From REEP01 sp964517265 (GTDB lineage: Bacteria > Pseudomonadota > Alphaproteobacteria > Rhodospirillales > Defluviicoccaceae), in contig CAZFBS010000042.1 in NCBI GenBank assembly GCA_964517265.1, positions 1 through 26,126 on the forward strand: 26,126 nucleotides of DNA, written 5' to 3'. The notes under the pieces are model-generated. The model worked only from the letters and a program-made list of their open reading frames with translations, was not told the origin of the DNA and ran no database searches. Made by a program: the position numbers and the translations under genes. Shown here piece after piece: positions 1-8,311 of the stretch (positions are counted from its first letter, which is position 1; each line of letters begins with the position of its first letter).

Positions 1-604
1 CGCCTTCGATCTCTTGGTCGGCATCAACCTCATGCGCGAAGGCCTCGACATTCCGAAATGCGCACTGGTGGCCATTCTCGATGCCAACAAGGAAGGCTAT
101 CTGCGCTCGAAGACGAGCCTGATCCAGACGATCGGCCGCGCCGCCCGCAACGTCGAAGGGCGGGTGCTGCTGTATGCCGATCGAATGACCGCCTCGCTGC
201 AGTTCGCCATCGACGAGACCAGCCGCCGCCGGGAAAAACAGCAGGCGTACAATGCGGCCCACGGGATCACGCCGGCCTCGATCGTCAAGCGGATCGGCGA
301 TGTCCTGGAGAGCGTGTACGAGCGCGCCGATCACGTCACCGTCGAGACCGGCTCCGGGCCGCACATGGTCGGCAAGGACTTCAAGAGTCACCTGGCCGAG
401 CTGGAAAAGCAGATGCGGGCGGCGGCGGCCGAGCTGGAATTCGAGGAGGCGGCGCGATTGCGCGACGAGATCCGGCGGCTGGAAGCGATGGAACTTGGCC
501 TGAACAAGGCCGGCGCGGCGCCGGTCGCCGCGGTGCGCTCGGGCTGGGACGGCAAGAGCCGCGCCCGGCAAAAATCCGCGGGGCGAGAGCGCCGCCGATC
601 CTGA
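1..604 (+). CDS. uvrB: UvrABC excinuclease subunit B, C-terminal part (partial)
   Basis: This is the last ~200 residues of UvrB, the helicase-like damage-verification subunit of nucleotide excision repair; the 5' part lies outside the window. The frame is open from base 2 and ends at TGA 602-604. Visible landmarks are the GINLMREGLDIP segment (helicase motif V region), QTIGRAARN (motif VI), the conserved YNAAHGITP stretch, and a C-terminal UVR motif (LEKQMRAAAAELEFEEAARL) that contacts UvrC. After the UVR motif there is a basic, Ala/Arg-rich tail of about 40 residues, as in several alphaproteobacterial UvrB proteins. The internal TTG at base 14 is not a start. Identification is firm. Confidence 0.96.
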   Translation, partial: AFDLLVGINLMREGLDIPKCALVAILDANKEGYLRSKTSLIQTIGRAARNVEGRVLLYADRMTASLQFAIDETSRRREKQQAYNAAHGITPASIVKRIGDVLESVYERADHVTVETGSGPHMVGKDFKSHLAELEKQMRAAAAELEFEEAARLRDEIRRLEAMELGLNKAGAAPVAAVRSGWDGKSRARQKSAGRERRRS

Positions 605-657
605 GCCCCAGCCACCAGGATGCCGCCCTCCCCGGCCCCGTCATTCTTTGCTCGCTG

Positions 658-686
658 TTGACGGGTGCCGGCTGTCCCCGTACGGT
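658..686 (+). promoter_or_regulatory. candidate sigma70 promoter for lysK
   Basis: A TTGACG (658-663) is followed after 17 bases by TACGGT (681-686), 45 bases before the lysK ATG. The -35 box matches the consensus at five of six positions; the -10 box is weak. This is the only such pair I found in the 126-base uvrB-lysK gap. Confidence 0.3.
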
Positions 687-730
687 CCGCCAGCGTTCCG
701 AGAGTTGCCGCATTCGAAAGTTTTCGCGTT

Positions 731-2338
731 ATGGACGAGCCATCCTTCGCCGATCCCACGCTGCGCGGCCTTGCTGAGCAAAGCAACGCCTGGCCCTTCA
801 CCGAGGCGCGCGCGCTCGCGCGCCGGATCGGCGGCAAGACACCGGAGAAAGGCTACATTCTGTTCGAGACCGGGTACGGGCCTTCGGGGCTCCCCCACAT
901 CGGCACGTTCGCCGAGGTCGCCCGGACGACAATGATTCGCCACGCCTGGAGTTGTCTCAGTGAGATACCGACCCGTCTGTTCGCCTTCTCCGACGACATG
1001 GACGGGTTGCGCAGCGTGCCGACCAACATCCCCAATCGCGAGATGGTGGCCGCCCACCTCGGCAAGCCGCTGACCGAGATCCCCGACCCGTTCGGCATTC
1101 ACGAGAGCTTTGGCCATCACAACAACGCCCGCCTGCGCGGCTTTCTCGACAGCTTCGGCTTCGACTACGAGTTCCTCAGCGCGACGGAGTGCTACCGGAG
1201 CGGCCGGTTCGATCCGCTGTTGCGCCGGGTTCTGGAGCGCTACGACGAAATCATGGCGATCATGCTGCCGAGCCTCGGTGCGGAACGGCGGGCGACCTAC
1301 AGCCCGTTCCTGCCCGTCTGCGCGAAGACTGGCCGGGTATTGCAGGCGCGGGTGGCGGCACGGGACGTCGATGCAGGAACGATCGTCTACCAAGCCGAGG
1401 ATGGCGAGGCTCTGATCGAGACCCCGGTGACCGGTGGCCACTGCAAGCTGCAGTGGAAGGTCGACTGGGCGATGCGCTGGGCGGCGCTCGGAGTCGATTT
1501 CGAGATGTGGGGCAAGGATCTGATCGATTCCGCGAAGCTCTCGGAGCGGATCTGCCGAACGCTGGGGGGAACCCCGCCGGCGGGATACGTCTACGAGCTG
1601 TTTCTCGACCAGAACGGCGAGAAGATCTCGAAGTCGAAGGGAAACGGCCTCGCGGTCGAAGAGTGGCTGCAGTATGCGCCGCCGGAGAGCCTCAGTCTGT
1701 TCATGTACCAAAAGCCGCGAACGGCGAAGAAATTGTACTTCGACGTCATTCCGAAAACGGTCGACGAGTACCTCGCGCACCTTGAGAGCTACGTAACGCA
1801 GGAGACGCTACAGCGGCTCAACAATCCGGTCTGGCACATCCATGCCGGCTCGCCGCCGGAGCCGCAGGTCCTGTTGACTTACAGCCTGCTGCTCAATCTG
1901 GTGACGGTCTGTCACAGCGAGGACAAGCGGGTGTTGTGGCATTTCATCTCGCGCTACAACGCGGATGCGCGTCCGCAGACGGCGCCAATTCTCGACCGCC
2001 TGCTCGATTACGCCATCCGCTACTACCAGGACTTCGTCAAGCCGACGCAGCGTCATCGCGCACCCACCGAGGACGAAAAACGGGCGCTGGCCGATCTTGC
2101 GGGGGCGCTCCGCCGGTTACCGGGCGATGCCGCGGCGGAGGAGATCCAGAACCTGGTCTATGAGATCGGCAAGCGGCATCCGACCTTCACCAACCTGCGC
2201 AACTGGTTCCAGGCGCTCTACCAGATCCTGCTCGGGCAGAACGAGGGGCCGCGAATGGGCTCGTTCATCGCGCTTTACGGCATCGCCGAGACGGTCGCAC
2301 TGATCGACGCCGCGATTACGGGGACGACACAGAGCTAG
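731..2338 (+). CDS. lysK: lysyl-tRNA synthetase, class I
   Basis: The protein charges tRNA(Lys) with lysine in the cytoplasm. It belongs to the class I LysRS family, unrelated in fold to the class II LysS of most bacteria; class I enzymes are known from archaea, spirochaetes and many alphaproteobacteria. With the ATG at 731 it has 535 residues, the usual length. The class I signatures are present: an HIGT version of the HIGH motif at residues 56-59 and KISKS at 298-302. The frame is open upstream to 665, but the ATG at 731 gives the natural N-terminus (MDEPSFADPTL). I see no second lysS in the window. Its TAG stop overlaps the stop of the convergent helicase gene. Confidence 0.95.
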   Translation: MDEPSFADPTLRGLAEQSNAWPFTEARALARRIGGKTPEKGYILFETGYGPSGLPHIGTFAEVARTTMIRHAWSCLSEIPTRLFAFSDDMDGLRSVPTNIPNREMVAAHLGKPLTEIPDPFGIHESFGHHNNARLRGFLDSFGFDYEFLSATECYRSGRFDPLLRRVLERYDEIMAIMLPSLGAERRATYSPFLPVCAKTGRVLQARVAARDVDAGTIVYQAEDGEALIETPVTGGHCKLQWKVDWAMRWAALGVDFEMWGKDLIDSAKLSERICRTLGGTPPAGYVYELFLDQNGEKISKSKGNGLAVEEWLQYAPPESLSLFMYQKPRTAKKLYFDVIPKTVDEYLAHLESYVTQETLQRLNNPVWHIHAGSPPEPQVLLTYSLLLNLVTVCHSEDKRVLWHFISRYNADARPQTAPILDRLLDYAIRYYQDFVKPTQRHRAPTEDEKRALADLAGALRRLPGDAAAEEIQNLVYEIGKRHPTFTNLRNWFQALYQILLGQNEGPRMGSFIALYGIAETVALIDAAITGTTQS

Positions 2339-5300
2339 GCAAGTTGGTGGTATTCCGCCCACAGCCTGTGAAGTTGTACCCGGCTGCCCACCCTGGGGCT
2401 CTCAGCCGCGAATGCAATCATGTCGGGATCATTGAATCCTTTCCGAACAGCAGTCCCCAGGCACTCGATCAGGTGCCCGCTGAGCTCCTCCTGCGCGTCG
2501 AACGGGTCGACCTCTTCGACGACATGCGAAACAAGACCCATAATGAAGGAGAACCCGCGCGGGATCACGCTGCCGGCCAGTTCGCGCGCTCTCGGGCAGG
2601 TCTTCTTCGTACGCGAAGCGGAATCCGGTTCGCCCCCAAGCATAGCTTCGATCTCCGCAATAGTCTTGCCGCCGATCCAGCCGAGCAGCCCCGGAAGTAT
2701 GAGCGCCAATACGTTCGCAGTGAGTTCGCCATCCTTTTTTTGTCCGCACGCGCCCAACACTGCTCGCTGCACATCTTGCAGGAGCCCCGTTCGCGCGGCT
2801 TCGTCCTCCTGAAGCCACTCAACAGTCCAGATCAGCCAATCCGCGACCGTTGTCGGCAGGGAACCCATGCCGCCAGCAATCCGGGCTTTCAGCCGGAGCA
2901 GCAAATGCATCGAGAGGCCGCTCTGCGACGCGAGCGCGGCGGTGACATTGTCGACTTCTCCGGGGGCATCGGCGGTGATGGCCGCTTTCAGGGCAGCGAC
3001 TTTTCCATCGTAGGCGTCCTCCAGCGAGCGCTGGCGCGCACGGAAAGCTCCGTATGATCTCTTGAGGTCGAAGAGATGCGCCGGCTCTTCCACGCCATCG
3101 GCTTCACGAAGCGCCGCCATGCGGTTGACGATGTACCGTACGTCGGCATCCCATCTCTGGCCCTGCATCAGCCGGTCCAGAACAATCTCAAGCGGATCGC
3201 TGATGACGATGCACCGGTCATCTTCCGGGAGCACTGACTTGAGCTTTGCGACCACGGCCGGCGTGAGCCCCCTGCGGTCCGCAAACGTGATGATTGGTTC
3301 CGGAACAAGAAGAACGACGCCGTTAGCAAGATGACCGGCCCGGCCCGCCCGTGCCGCGGCGTTAAGGATTTCATGCGCTTCCAAATCCTCGCGCCCCTGC
3401 TGGTTCGCGTCCGCCCGCTTGTCGCCCGCGAGAATGGCGAGATGGGCCGGCAGATTGAGGCCCTGAGCCAGCGTCGGGGTGGCCACAATCACCTTTGCCC
3501 CGTTCGCCCGCTTGAACATCCTTTCCGCAAGATCACGCTCCAGACGCAGCATCGCAGAATTGTGCGGAACAGCAGACGCCTGGCCCGCGAGAAGAGAGTG
3601 CTTGAGGTCGCCCAGCTCCGTCCTGAGGGCATCCCAACGTTCCGCCTCGGCATCCGTCGCTGTAACCCCCTCCCCCATCTGGTCTGAAATATCCCGCGCA
3701 GTGGAAACAGCATCGCTCTTGGTATTTACGAAGACGATGGTTTTCAGCCCGTGAGAGGCGGCCGCGACTGCCAGCCTGGCAGCGACCTGATTGGCGTTCG
3801 GCTTGATGCGAATCTGCCTGTTCTTCAGCTCGCCCGTGAGGGGAACGGGGACGTCCAAAATCTGCTTGATGCAGATCGCCCGCCGTTGATTCAGCCAGTT
3901 ATGTTGCAATCCCCACACTGCCCAAGGATTGATGGTAAGCTCTCTCTCCGCTGCCGCACGGAGGCGCTTGGCTACCTTGCCCTTCCTCTTGTCCTCGGAA
4001 GCTTGCGCCACGGTGGCTGCATTCTTCGCGTCGTCCAGTTCTTCTTCCTTGTAGATCACGACGCCGCGCGCCTGCCGGCTCGGCTTCCACAGGAGATCGA
4101 CGCTCACGCAAGGCTTGCCGGTCAGCGATCCCACCCACTCACCGAACTCCGGTCCGTTCTTGAGCATGGCCGAGAGGAAAAGCAAATCCGCGTCCTTGGC
4201 GATGTGTGTGAAGCCAAGAAGGCAGAGCATTCCATCAATCGCGCGCCGGATTTTGCCTGACTGGGGGCTGAGCAGGTGGCACTCATCGAACACGAGAAGG
4301 CCGACCTCGGCGAAGGCCTCCGGCGCGAAGGAGAGCATCGCAAGGCAGCGCTCCGGGGTCATTACCTCAATCTCCTGGAGCTGCGCTCCTTCCAGAAGCA
4401 AAAGGTCAAAGTCGCTGGACACAACGGAACCGAGGAGATCGCTCGGGAACATGCCCTGAAGGTCTTCGGTAAGCTGCTCCACGAGGGCATGGGTCGGGGC
4501 GAGGAACACGATCCTCTTGCCCCGGGCAAGCACGCCCGCGATCTTCAGTGATGAGACGGTTGTCTTGCCTGCTCCGGTTGGCAGAACGACCACCGCGGAC
4601 CTGCCGGTCTGATGGAACTCCCGCGCTATAGCCTCCCGGTGATTAGGCCATACGAATGGGAAGTTGCCGGCGCGATCGCGCAGCCACCGCTCCCAAAATG
4701 CGTTGTCCGCCCCGTCGGGCGGCGTGACGGCGGTAAGGGCGGCTTCGACGATGCCATCATAAGCAGCCAACAAGAGCGAAGCGAGATGATGAAGCCCGGC
4801 GTATGCAAGCAGCATGTCGCCGCCGAGATCAGCTTTGTGCGCGCCATCCCGCTCCGTCGACAAGTCCAGCACCCGCCTGAAGGCATGCCGCGCCCCATCG
4901 AAGCGGCCTGCGCTCGCCTCCGGCTCCGGCGCTTCGAGGAACCGGGCGGCCAGCAGTTCGACCCCGGCGGCAAGCGCTTCGAGGAGCGCGGCGAGCGCCC
5001 GCTTTTCTAGGTCGCGGCTTGGCCTCGGCCTTCTCCAGCGCTGGCCACGTTCAAGAATCTGGCCAAGTTGACCACGCGCAAGGTCGGCTATGTGTTCGGC
5101 GAGGATCGTCGCCTCATAAAGCTGGCCGTCTCTCCATGCGCGTATCGTTGCAGCGGCTTCGTTGGCATCGGCATATTGTTCCGCCGCAAGGAAGAGCAGC
5201 GCGGCTGCAAGGGCCGGGTCGACACGCTCCCGGTCGATGATCGGAGCGATCTGCTCTTCGCCTTCGGCGGCAGCCTGCCGGCGGGCGAGTATCTGCTGTG

Positions 5301-5556
5301 CCGTCGCCGCCACAAAGGCTGAGGCCCGGCGCTGCGCCCCCTCGGTTTGGATTGAGGTAATCAGCTCGTAGGTATCGGCTATCCGCTCAAGCGGCCACTC
5401 GGTTTCCGCTTCCCCGGGCGCTTCGCCCGCGCCTCTGAGCCTAGCCGATACAAGATCGGCATAGTGCTTGGTGAGAAGCGCCGGAATGCTGGCAGGATCG
5501 AGTCCCGGCACCCCGGGGGCCGAGCGCAACAGCTCTGCCGTTTCTGCATCGAACAT
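2335..5556 (-). CDS. large SF2 DEAD/DEAH-type helicase, probable defence (HamB/AbpB-like) protein
   Basis: A 1073-residue protein. Residues 1-295 form an alpha-helical, Ala/Leu-rich N-terminal region without a motif I recognise. The helicase core follows: PNHREAI (304-310), Walker A PTGAGKTT (326-333), motif Ia APTHALVEQ, DECH (424-427), SAM at 462-464, VFVNTKSDA (608-616) opening the second RecA lobe, IVATPTLAQGLNLP (690-703), and ARAGRAG (735-741). The last motif resembles Ski2-like/Hel308 helicases. About 300 residues follow with no recognised domain. The ATG at 5556 shares its A with the TGA of the upstream nuclease-like gene (TGATG), so the two are probably translationally coupled. Nuclease plus Ski2-like helicase is the layout of Hachiman (HamAB) and AbpAB defence systems, but this helicase looks longer than usual HamB proteins. 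Helicase identity is sure; the defence role is inferred. Confidence 0.85.
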   Translation of the reverse strand: MFDAETAELLRSAPGVPGLDPASIPALLTKHYADLVSARLRGAGEAPGEAETEWPLERIADTYELITSIQTEGAQRRASAFVAATAQQILARRQAAAEGEEQIAPIIDRERVDPALAAALLFLAAEQYADANEAAATIRAWRDGQLYEATILAEHIADLARGQLGQILERGQRWRRPRPSRDLEKRALAALLEALAAGVELLAARFLEAPEPEASAGRFDGARHAFRRVLDLSTERDGAHKADLGGDMLLAYAGLHHLASLLLAAYDGIVEAALTAVTPPDGADNAFWERWLRDRAGNFPFVWPNHREAIAREFHQTGRSAVVVLPTGAGKTTVSSLKIAGVLARGKRIVFLAPTHALVEQLTEDLQGMFPSDLLGSVVSSDFDLLLLEGAQLQEIEVMTPERCLAMLSFAPEAFAEVGLLVFDECHLLSPQSGKIRRAIDGMLCLLGFTHIAKDADLLFLSAMLKNGPEFGEWVGSLTGKPCVSVDLLWKPSRQARGVVIYKEEELDDAKNAATVAQASEDKRKGKVAKRLRAAAERELTINPWAVWGLQHNWLNQRRAICIKQILDVPVPLTGELKNRQIRIKPNANQVAARLAVAAASHGLKTIVFVNTKSDAVSTARDISDQMGEGVTATDAEAERWDALRTELGDLKHSLLAGQASAVPHNSAMLRLERDLAERMFKRANGAKVIVATPTLAQGLNLPAHLAILAGDKRADANQQGREDLEAHEILNAAARAGRAGHLANGVVLLVPEPIITFADRRGLTPAVVAKLKSVLPEDDRCIVISDPLEIVLDRLMQGQRWDADVRYIVNRMAALREADGVEEPAHLFDLKRSYGAFRARQRSLEDAYDGKVAALKAAITADAPGEVDNVTAALASQSGLSMHLLLRLKARIAGGMGSLPTTVADWLIWTVEWLQEDEAARTGLLQDVQRAVLGACGQKKDGELTANVLALILPGLLGWIGGKTIAEIEAMLGGEPDSASRTKKTCPRARELAGSVIPRGFSFIMGLVSHVVEEVDPFDAQEELSGHLIECLGTAVRKGFNDPDMIAFAAESPRVGSRVQLHRLWAEYHQLA

Positions 5557-6431
5557 CAGCCCTCGCCCTCTCCAAGCTCATCGAGGAATTCGGCGGCCTG
5601 AAGGGCCAGTATGTCAAACCAGGCGCGCAATTCGCCGGTGACCACGAGGCCCGCGCCGACTCGCTGCTCTGGGGAAAGGCCCTCCAGCTCGTCGAATCCC
5701 TTAAACAATCTTTTCCACTTCTCCTGGCCGTCCTCTTTGTCCGTAAGGGCGAAGGCGGCGCGATACCGCCTTTCCTTCTTGTTCAGAACGGCCACCGAAA
5801 GCCGCGATGCGGCGGCATCATCAATCCCGGCCTGCCGCAGGAGAGAGGAGGCGGCGGCGACGAGTTCGACGCTTCTCTTCCCACTGTGGCGATCCATGAA
5901 CGCCTTCATAACCTTGTCACGGAACGTGCTTCTGGCATTATCGGTGCACTTGTCCTCGAAGACCGTCGTCCTGGTCACGCTGGACTTATCGTCAGCCAGT
6001 TCGATCATCAGGCCGTCGAGCCCTTGCGAGGTCGCGCTCACATGCGGGTCCTTCAAGAGAGCATGCGCTCCGCATGTCTGACGGGCGGCAATCCATGAGA
6101 TCGCCTCGAACATAAAGCCATCCCGCTGCGCCCGCGGGTAGCCTGTCTTTGGCGCCTCCTTGTCCTCCTGCACCGTCAGATGCCTTCTGGCCTCCTGCAC
6201 GAGTTCCTCATTCGTGATGGCGGGCGCCGCCGGCAGCAACTTGCGGAGGATGTACCCAGCATAACCGGCCTGACCCATCGCGATGATGGCGATGAGCCTC
6301 GCCAGCTGCTTTTCATCCTGCGCAGTCCAGCGGTCGCCTACGCAATGATCATCTATGGGTACGCATTCAGTAACCAGCGGCAAAGCGGCCTTGATCTCGC
6401 TCGGCGCGAACTCCTTTGTCGCACCTGTCAC
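5556..6431 (-). CDS. PD-(D/E)XK nuclease-like protein, HamA/DUF1837-like
   Basis: A 291-residue protein, first gene of the two-gene module with the helicase. The central region reads as a PD-(D/E)XK nuclease core: E109 in a helix after RDG, then GLDGL with D139, then VFEDKC giving E159-x-K161. A G-x-DG...E-x-K arrangement is also what I recall for the DUF1837 domain of HamA (Hachiman) and AbpA. The N-terminal 95 residues are helical and may be a separate domain. I cannot show homology without a profile search; another restriction-type nuclease family is possible. The start is GTG at 6431: an in-frame TGA lies just five codons upstream and no other start codon lies between. Only a weak GAGAG is available as ribosome binding site. 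Base composition looks lower in GC than the flanking housekeeping genes. Confidence 0.65.
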   Translation of the reverse strand: MTGATKEFAPSEIKAALPLVTECVPIDDHCVGDRWTAQDEKQLARLIAIIAMGQAGYAGYILRKLLPAAPAITNEELVQEARRHLTVQEDKEAPKTGYPRAQRDGFMFEAISWIAARQTCGAHALLKDPHVSATSQGLDGLMIELADDKSSVTRTTVFEDKCTDNARSTFRDKVMKAFMDRHSGKRSVELVAAASSLLRQAGIDDAAASRLSVAVLNKKERRYRAAFALTDKEDGQEKWKRLFKGFDELEGLSPEQRVGAGLVVTGELRAWFDILALQAAEFLDELGEGEG

Positions 6432-6949
6432 AGCAAGTCGCTCTCAGCGACAGAGAAAATGTAAACTCGATCCGCAACATCCCAAGCCCCGGCACCCTTG
6501 CGATCGGCTCTCCGCCGCCCAAATGGTGAGGAAGAACAGTGATTAATCTCTAGCGCCTTCTTTAATTTCATTGTCTGATCTAAAAATAACTAATATCAAT
6601 CTGCTAGTGTGATTTTTGTAAAACACCACCAGTTCCAGAACGGCATCGTGCAACAGACCCAGGAAGCGGTCTCGGCTTTGCCGTCCGGACCTCGACCAAT
6701 CCCATCTTGGACGGTGTCGATCAATCTGGCCATAATGGAGTTATTAGCGCAATAATTGATTTTTGTTTGTTAAAATATCGAAAAACGACGCAGACAAATC
6801 CTGCGCTCATGCCATAGGTGTTATAATTGTCTTGACGCCATTGTTCGGCTCGATCCCGAAATGGGTCTGCGTCCGGGATGGGTAGAGAAAAGTCGGCATA
6901 GCGTCCCAGAAGTCAGGGACAACTACTCGGGTCTGATCCACGTTCGTTG
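6432..6949. other. AT-rich intergenic stretch between the nuclease-helicase module and the liu operon
   Basis: About 520 bases with clearly more A+T than the flanks, especially 6541-6620 and 6730-6840. No RNA gene or recognisable gene was found. It should contain the promoter of the nuclease-helicase pair, which reads leftwards; a TTGATA on the - strand near 6594-6599 is a possible -35, but I see no convincing -10. Short dyads occur: TTATT/AATAA at 6741-6755, and GTCCC/GGGAC at 6903-6920 just past the aldolase stop. Several short frames are open here without a ribosome binding site. Confidence 0.5.
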
Positions 6950-7837
6950 TTACAAGGCGCCGACGGCCTCCAGAGCACGACGCAACTCGGCGCGGCCGGC
7001 TTCGCTCAAGGGGGCCTGCGGCGGCAACGGCGCGCCGACGGGGTAGCCCATCATCTCCAGGCCGCCCTTGACGCAGGCGGCGAGGGCATGGCGGGCGAAC
7101 AGCTCGTTCACGGGCCACAGCGTGCGCTGCAGGGCCATCGCCTCGTCCCAGCGGCCGGCCTTTGCCAGCTCGTACAGGCGCACGCTTTGTCCCGGGACCA
7201 GACAGGCCGGGCCGGCCATCCAGCCGACGCCGCCGATCAGCATCACGGCGGCGGGGATATGGGACGAGGCCGCGAACACCCGCAGCCGGTCGCCGACCCG
7301 GTTGAGGATCGAGAGCAGCCGGCCGGTGTTGGTCGACGCATCCTTGATGTAGCGGATGTTGGGAACGTCGGCGAGGCGGTCGATGGCGTTCAGGGTCAGA
7401 TCCGCCCGCTGAAAATTCGGATTGGTGTAGATGACGACGGGCAGAGCGACGGCATCGGCGACGGCGGTGAAGTAGGCGTTGATCCCGTCCTCGTCGAGAG
7501 GGAAGTAGGCCTCCAGCACCGCAATGATGCCGGCAACGCCCAGAGTCTCGAAGGCGCGGGCCTGCCGGCACGCCTCGGCGGTGGTCGTCGCCGCCACCCC
7601 GGCGATGACCGGAACGCGCCCGGCCGCTGCCTCCAGCGTCACCTCGACAACGCGCACGCGCTGCGGCCAGGACAGGTAAGCGAACTCCCCGGTGCTGCCG
7701 AGGGGAGCCAAGCCGTGAACGCCGGCCGCGATCACGTCCTCGATCAGCCGCCCCAGCGCGTCCTCCTTGACGCTGCCGTCCTCCCCGATCGGCGAGACGA
7801 GATAGGGAAACACTCCGTGGAATTCGCCGCCCGACAT
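6950..7837 (-). CDS. dihydrodipicolinate synthase/N-acetylneuraminate lyase family aldolase
   Basis: A class I aldolase of the DapA/NAL superfamily, 295 residues from the ATG at 7837. It has the GSTGE substrate-carboxylate motif (47-51), the YTNP segment with the likely catalytic Tyr137, and the Schiff-base lysine in YIKDAS (K165); the Tyr-Lys spacing of 28 equals that of DapA. YTNP rather than the YN-x-P of many true DapA proteins, together with the position at the end of a leucine-degradation operon, makes a catabolic lyase or dehydratase more likely than the lysine-biosynthetic enzyme. The substrate cannot be read from the sequence. GTG at 7840 directly precedes the ATG; a GGGGAGGGG ribosome binding site fits the ATG. 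It is 42 bases downstream of the DUF1489 gene. Confidence 0.85.
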   Translation of the reverse strand: MSGGEFHGVFPYLVSPIGEDGSVKEDALGRLIEDVIAAGVHGLAPLGSTGEFAYLSWPQRVRVVEVTLEAAAGRVPVIAGVAATTTAEACRQARAFETLGVAGIIAVLEAYFPLDEDGINAYFTAVADAVALPVVIYTNPNFQRADLTLNAIDRLADVPNIRYIKDASTNTGRLLSILNRVGDRLRVFAASSHIPAAVMLIGGVGWMAGPACLVPGQSVRLYELAKAGRWDEAMALQRTLWPVNELFARHALAACVKGGLEMMGYPVGAPLPPQAPLSEAGRAELRRALEAVGAL

Positions 7838-7852
7838 CACCCCTCCCCTTTT

Positions 7853-7892
7853 TAGATCAGCCCCCCTAGATCAGCCCCCCTAGATCAACCCC
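7853..7892. repeat. 14-bp tandem repeat at the 3' end of the DUF1489 gene
   Basis: The unit TAGATCAGCCCCCC occurs at 7853-7866 and 7867-7880, followed by a third partial unit TAGATCAACCCC (7881-7892). The third unit contains the last codons of the DUF1489 gene, so its stop region has been copied twice downstream. This looks like replication slippage. Confidence 0.85.
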
Positions 7893-8311
7893 AGGTCCTG
7901 AAGCGTGCTGGCCATCGCGGGCGGTAGTGCCGCAAGCGCGTCCGGATTTGCGAGATCGCGCGGCGCCTCTTCAGCCGCAAGATAGCGCCAGCCCTGGAAC
8001 GGCCGGTGCTTTCGCGCGCGGGTCGGGATCAACAGGCCTTCCAGCACCAGCGCACAGGAACGTTTGCCGTCGGCCTCCACCGATTCGAGCTCAAGCAGGC
8101 GCTGGCGCGCGCGGATCGCGCCGGCGATCACCCAATAGAGCGAGCCGCCGTCGAGCAGGTCCGCCGCCCGCCGCGGCATCTGCCGGGTGATGTGGCGATA
8201 GACCGGCCTCTCGCCCCGCTCTTCAGCCTCGCGCGCCCGGCGTGCGATCCACTCGGCAAAGCCGGGCACGTCGTCGACGCCGACGGCCAGCTTGACCAGA
8301 TGCAGGGTCAT
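7880..8311 (-). CDS. DUF1489 family protein
   Basis: A 143-residue protein beginning MTLHLVKLAVGVDD, the start typical of the DUF1489 family, which is widespread in alphaproteobacteria and has no assigned function. It is soluble, with no signal peptide or membrane segment, and contains a conserved-looking core (PVYRHITRQMPRRA, YWVIAGAIRARQRLL, RPFQGWRYL). The ATG at 8311-8309 overlaps the TGA of the HMG-CoA lyase gene (ATGA), so it is translated as part of that operon. The frame is open far upstream, but that extension is the shadow of the lyase. Whether it has any role in leucine degradation is unknown. Confidence 0.88.
   Translation of the reverse strand: MTLHLVKLAVGVDDVPGFAEWIARRAREAEERGERPVYRHITRQMPRRAADLLDGGSLYWVIAGAIRARQRLLELESVEADGKRSCALVLEGLLIPTRARKHRPFQGWRYLAAEEAPRDLANPDALAALPPAMASTLQDLGLI

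Noticed and set aside
665..730. Longer lysK start at 665
   Set aside because: The added residues are Pro/Val/Arg-rich, overlap the candidate promoter and do not belong to the family N-terminus.
2344..3057. Long + strand frames opposite the helicase (also 3331-3687, 3751-4260, 4612-5010)
   Set aside because: Shadows of the helicase coding strand; composition and lack of motifs show no separate gene.
6609..6755. Open frame on + of about 48 codons with natural-looking composition
   Set aside because: GTG start without a ribosome binding site, AT-rich DNA where such frames arise by chance, no recognised motif.
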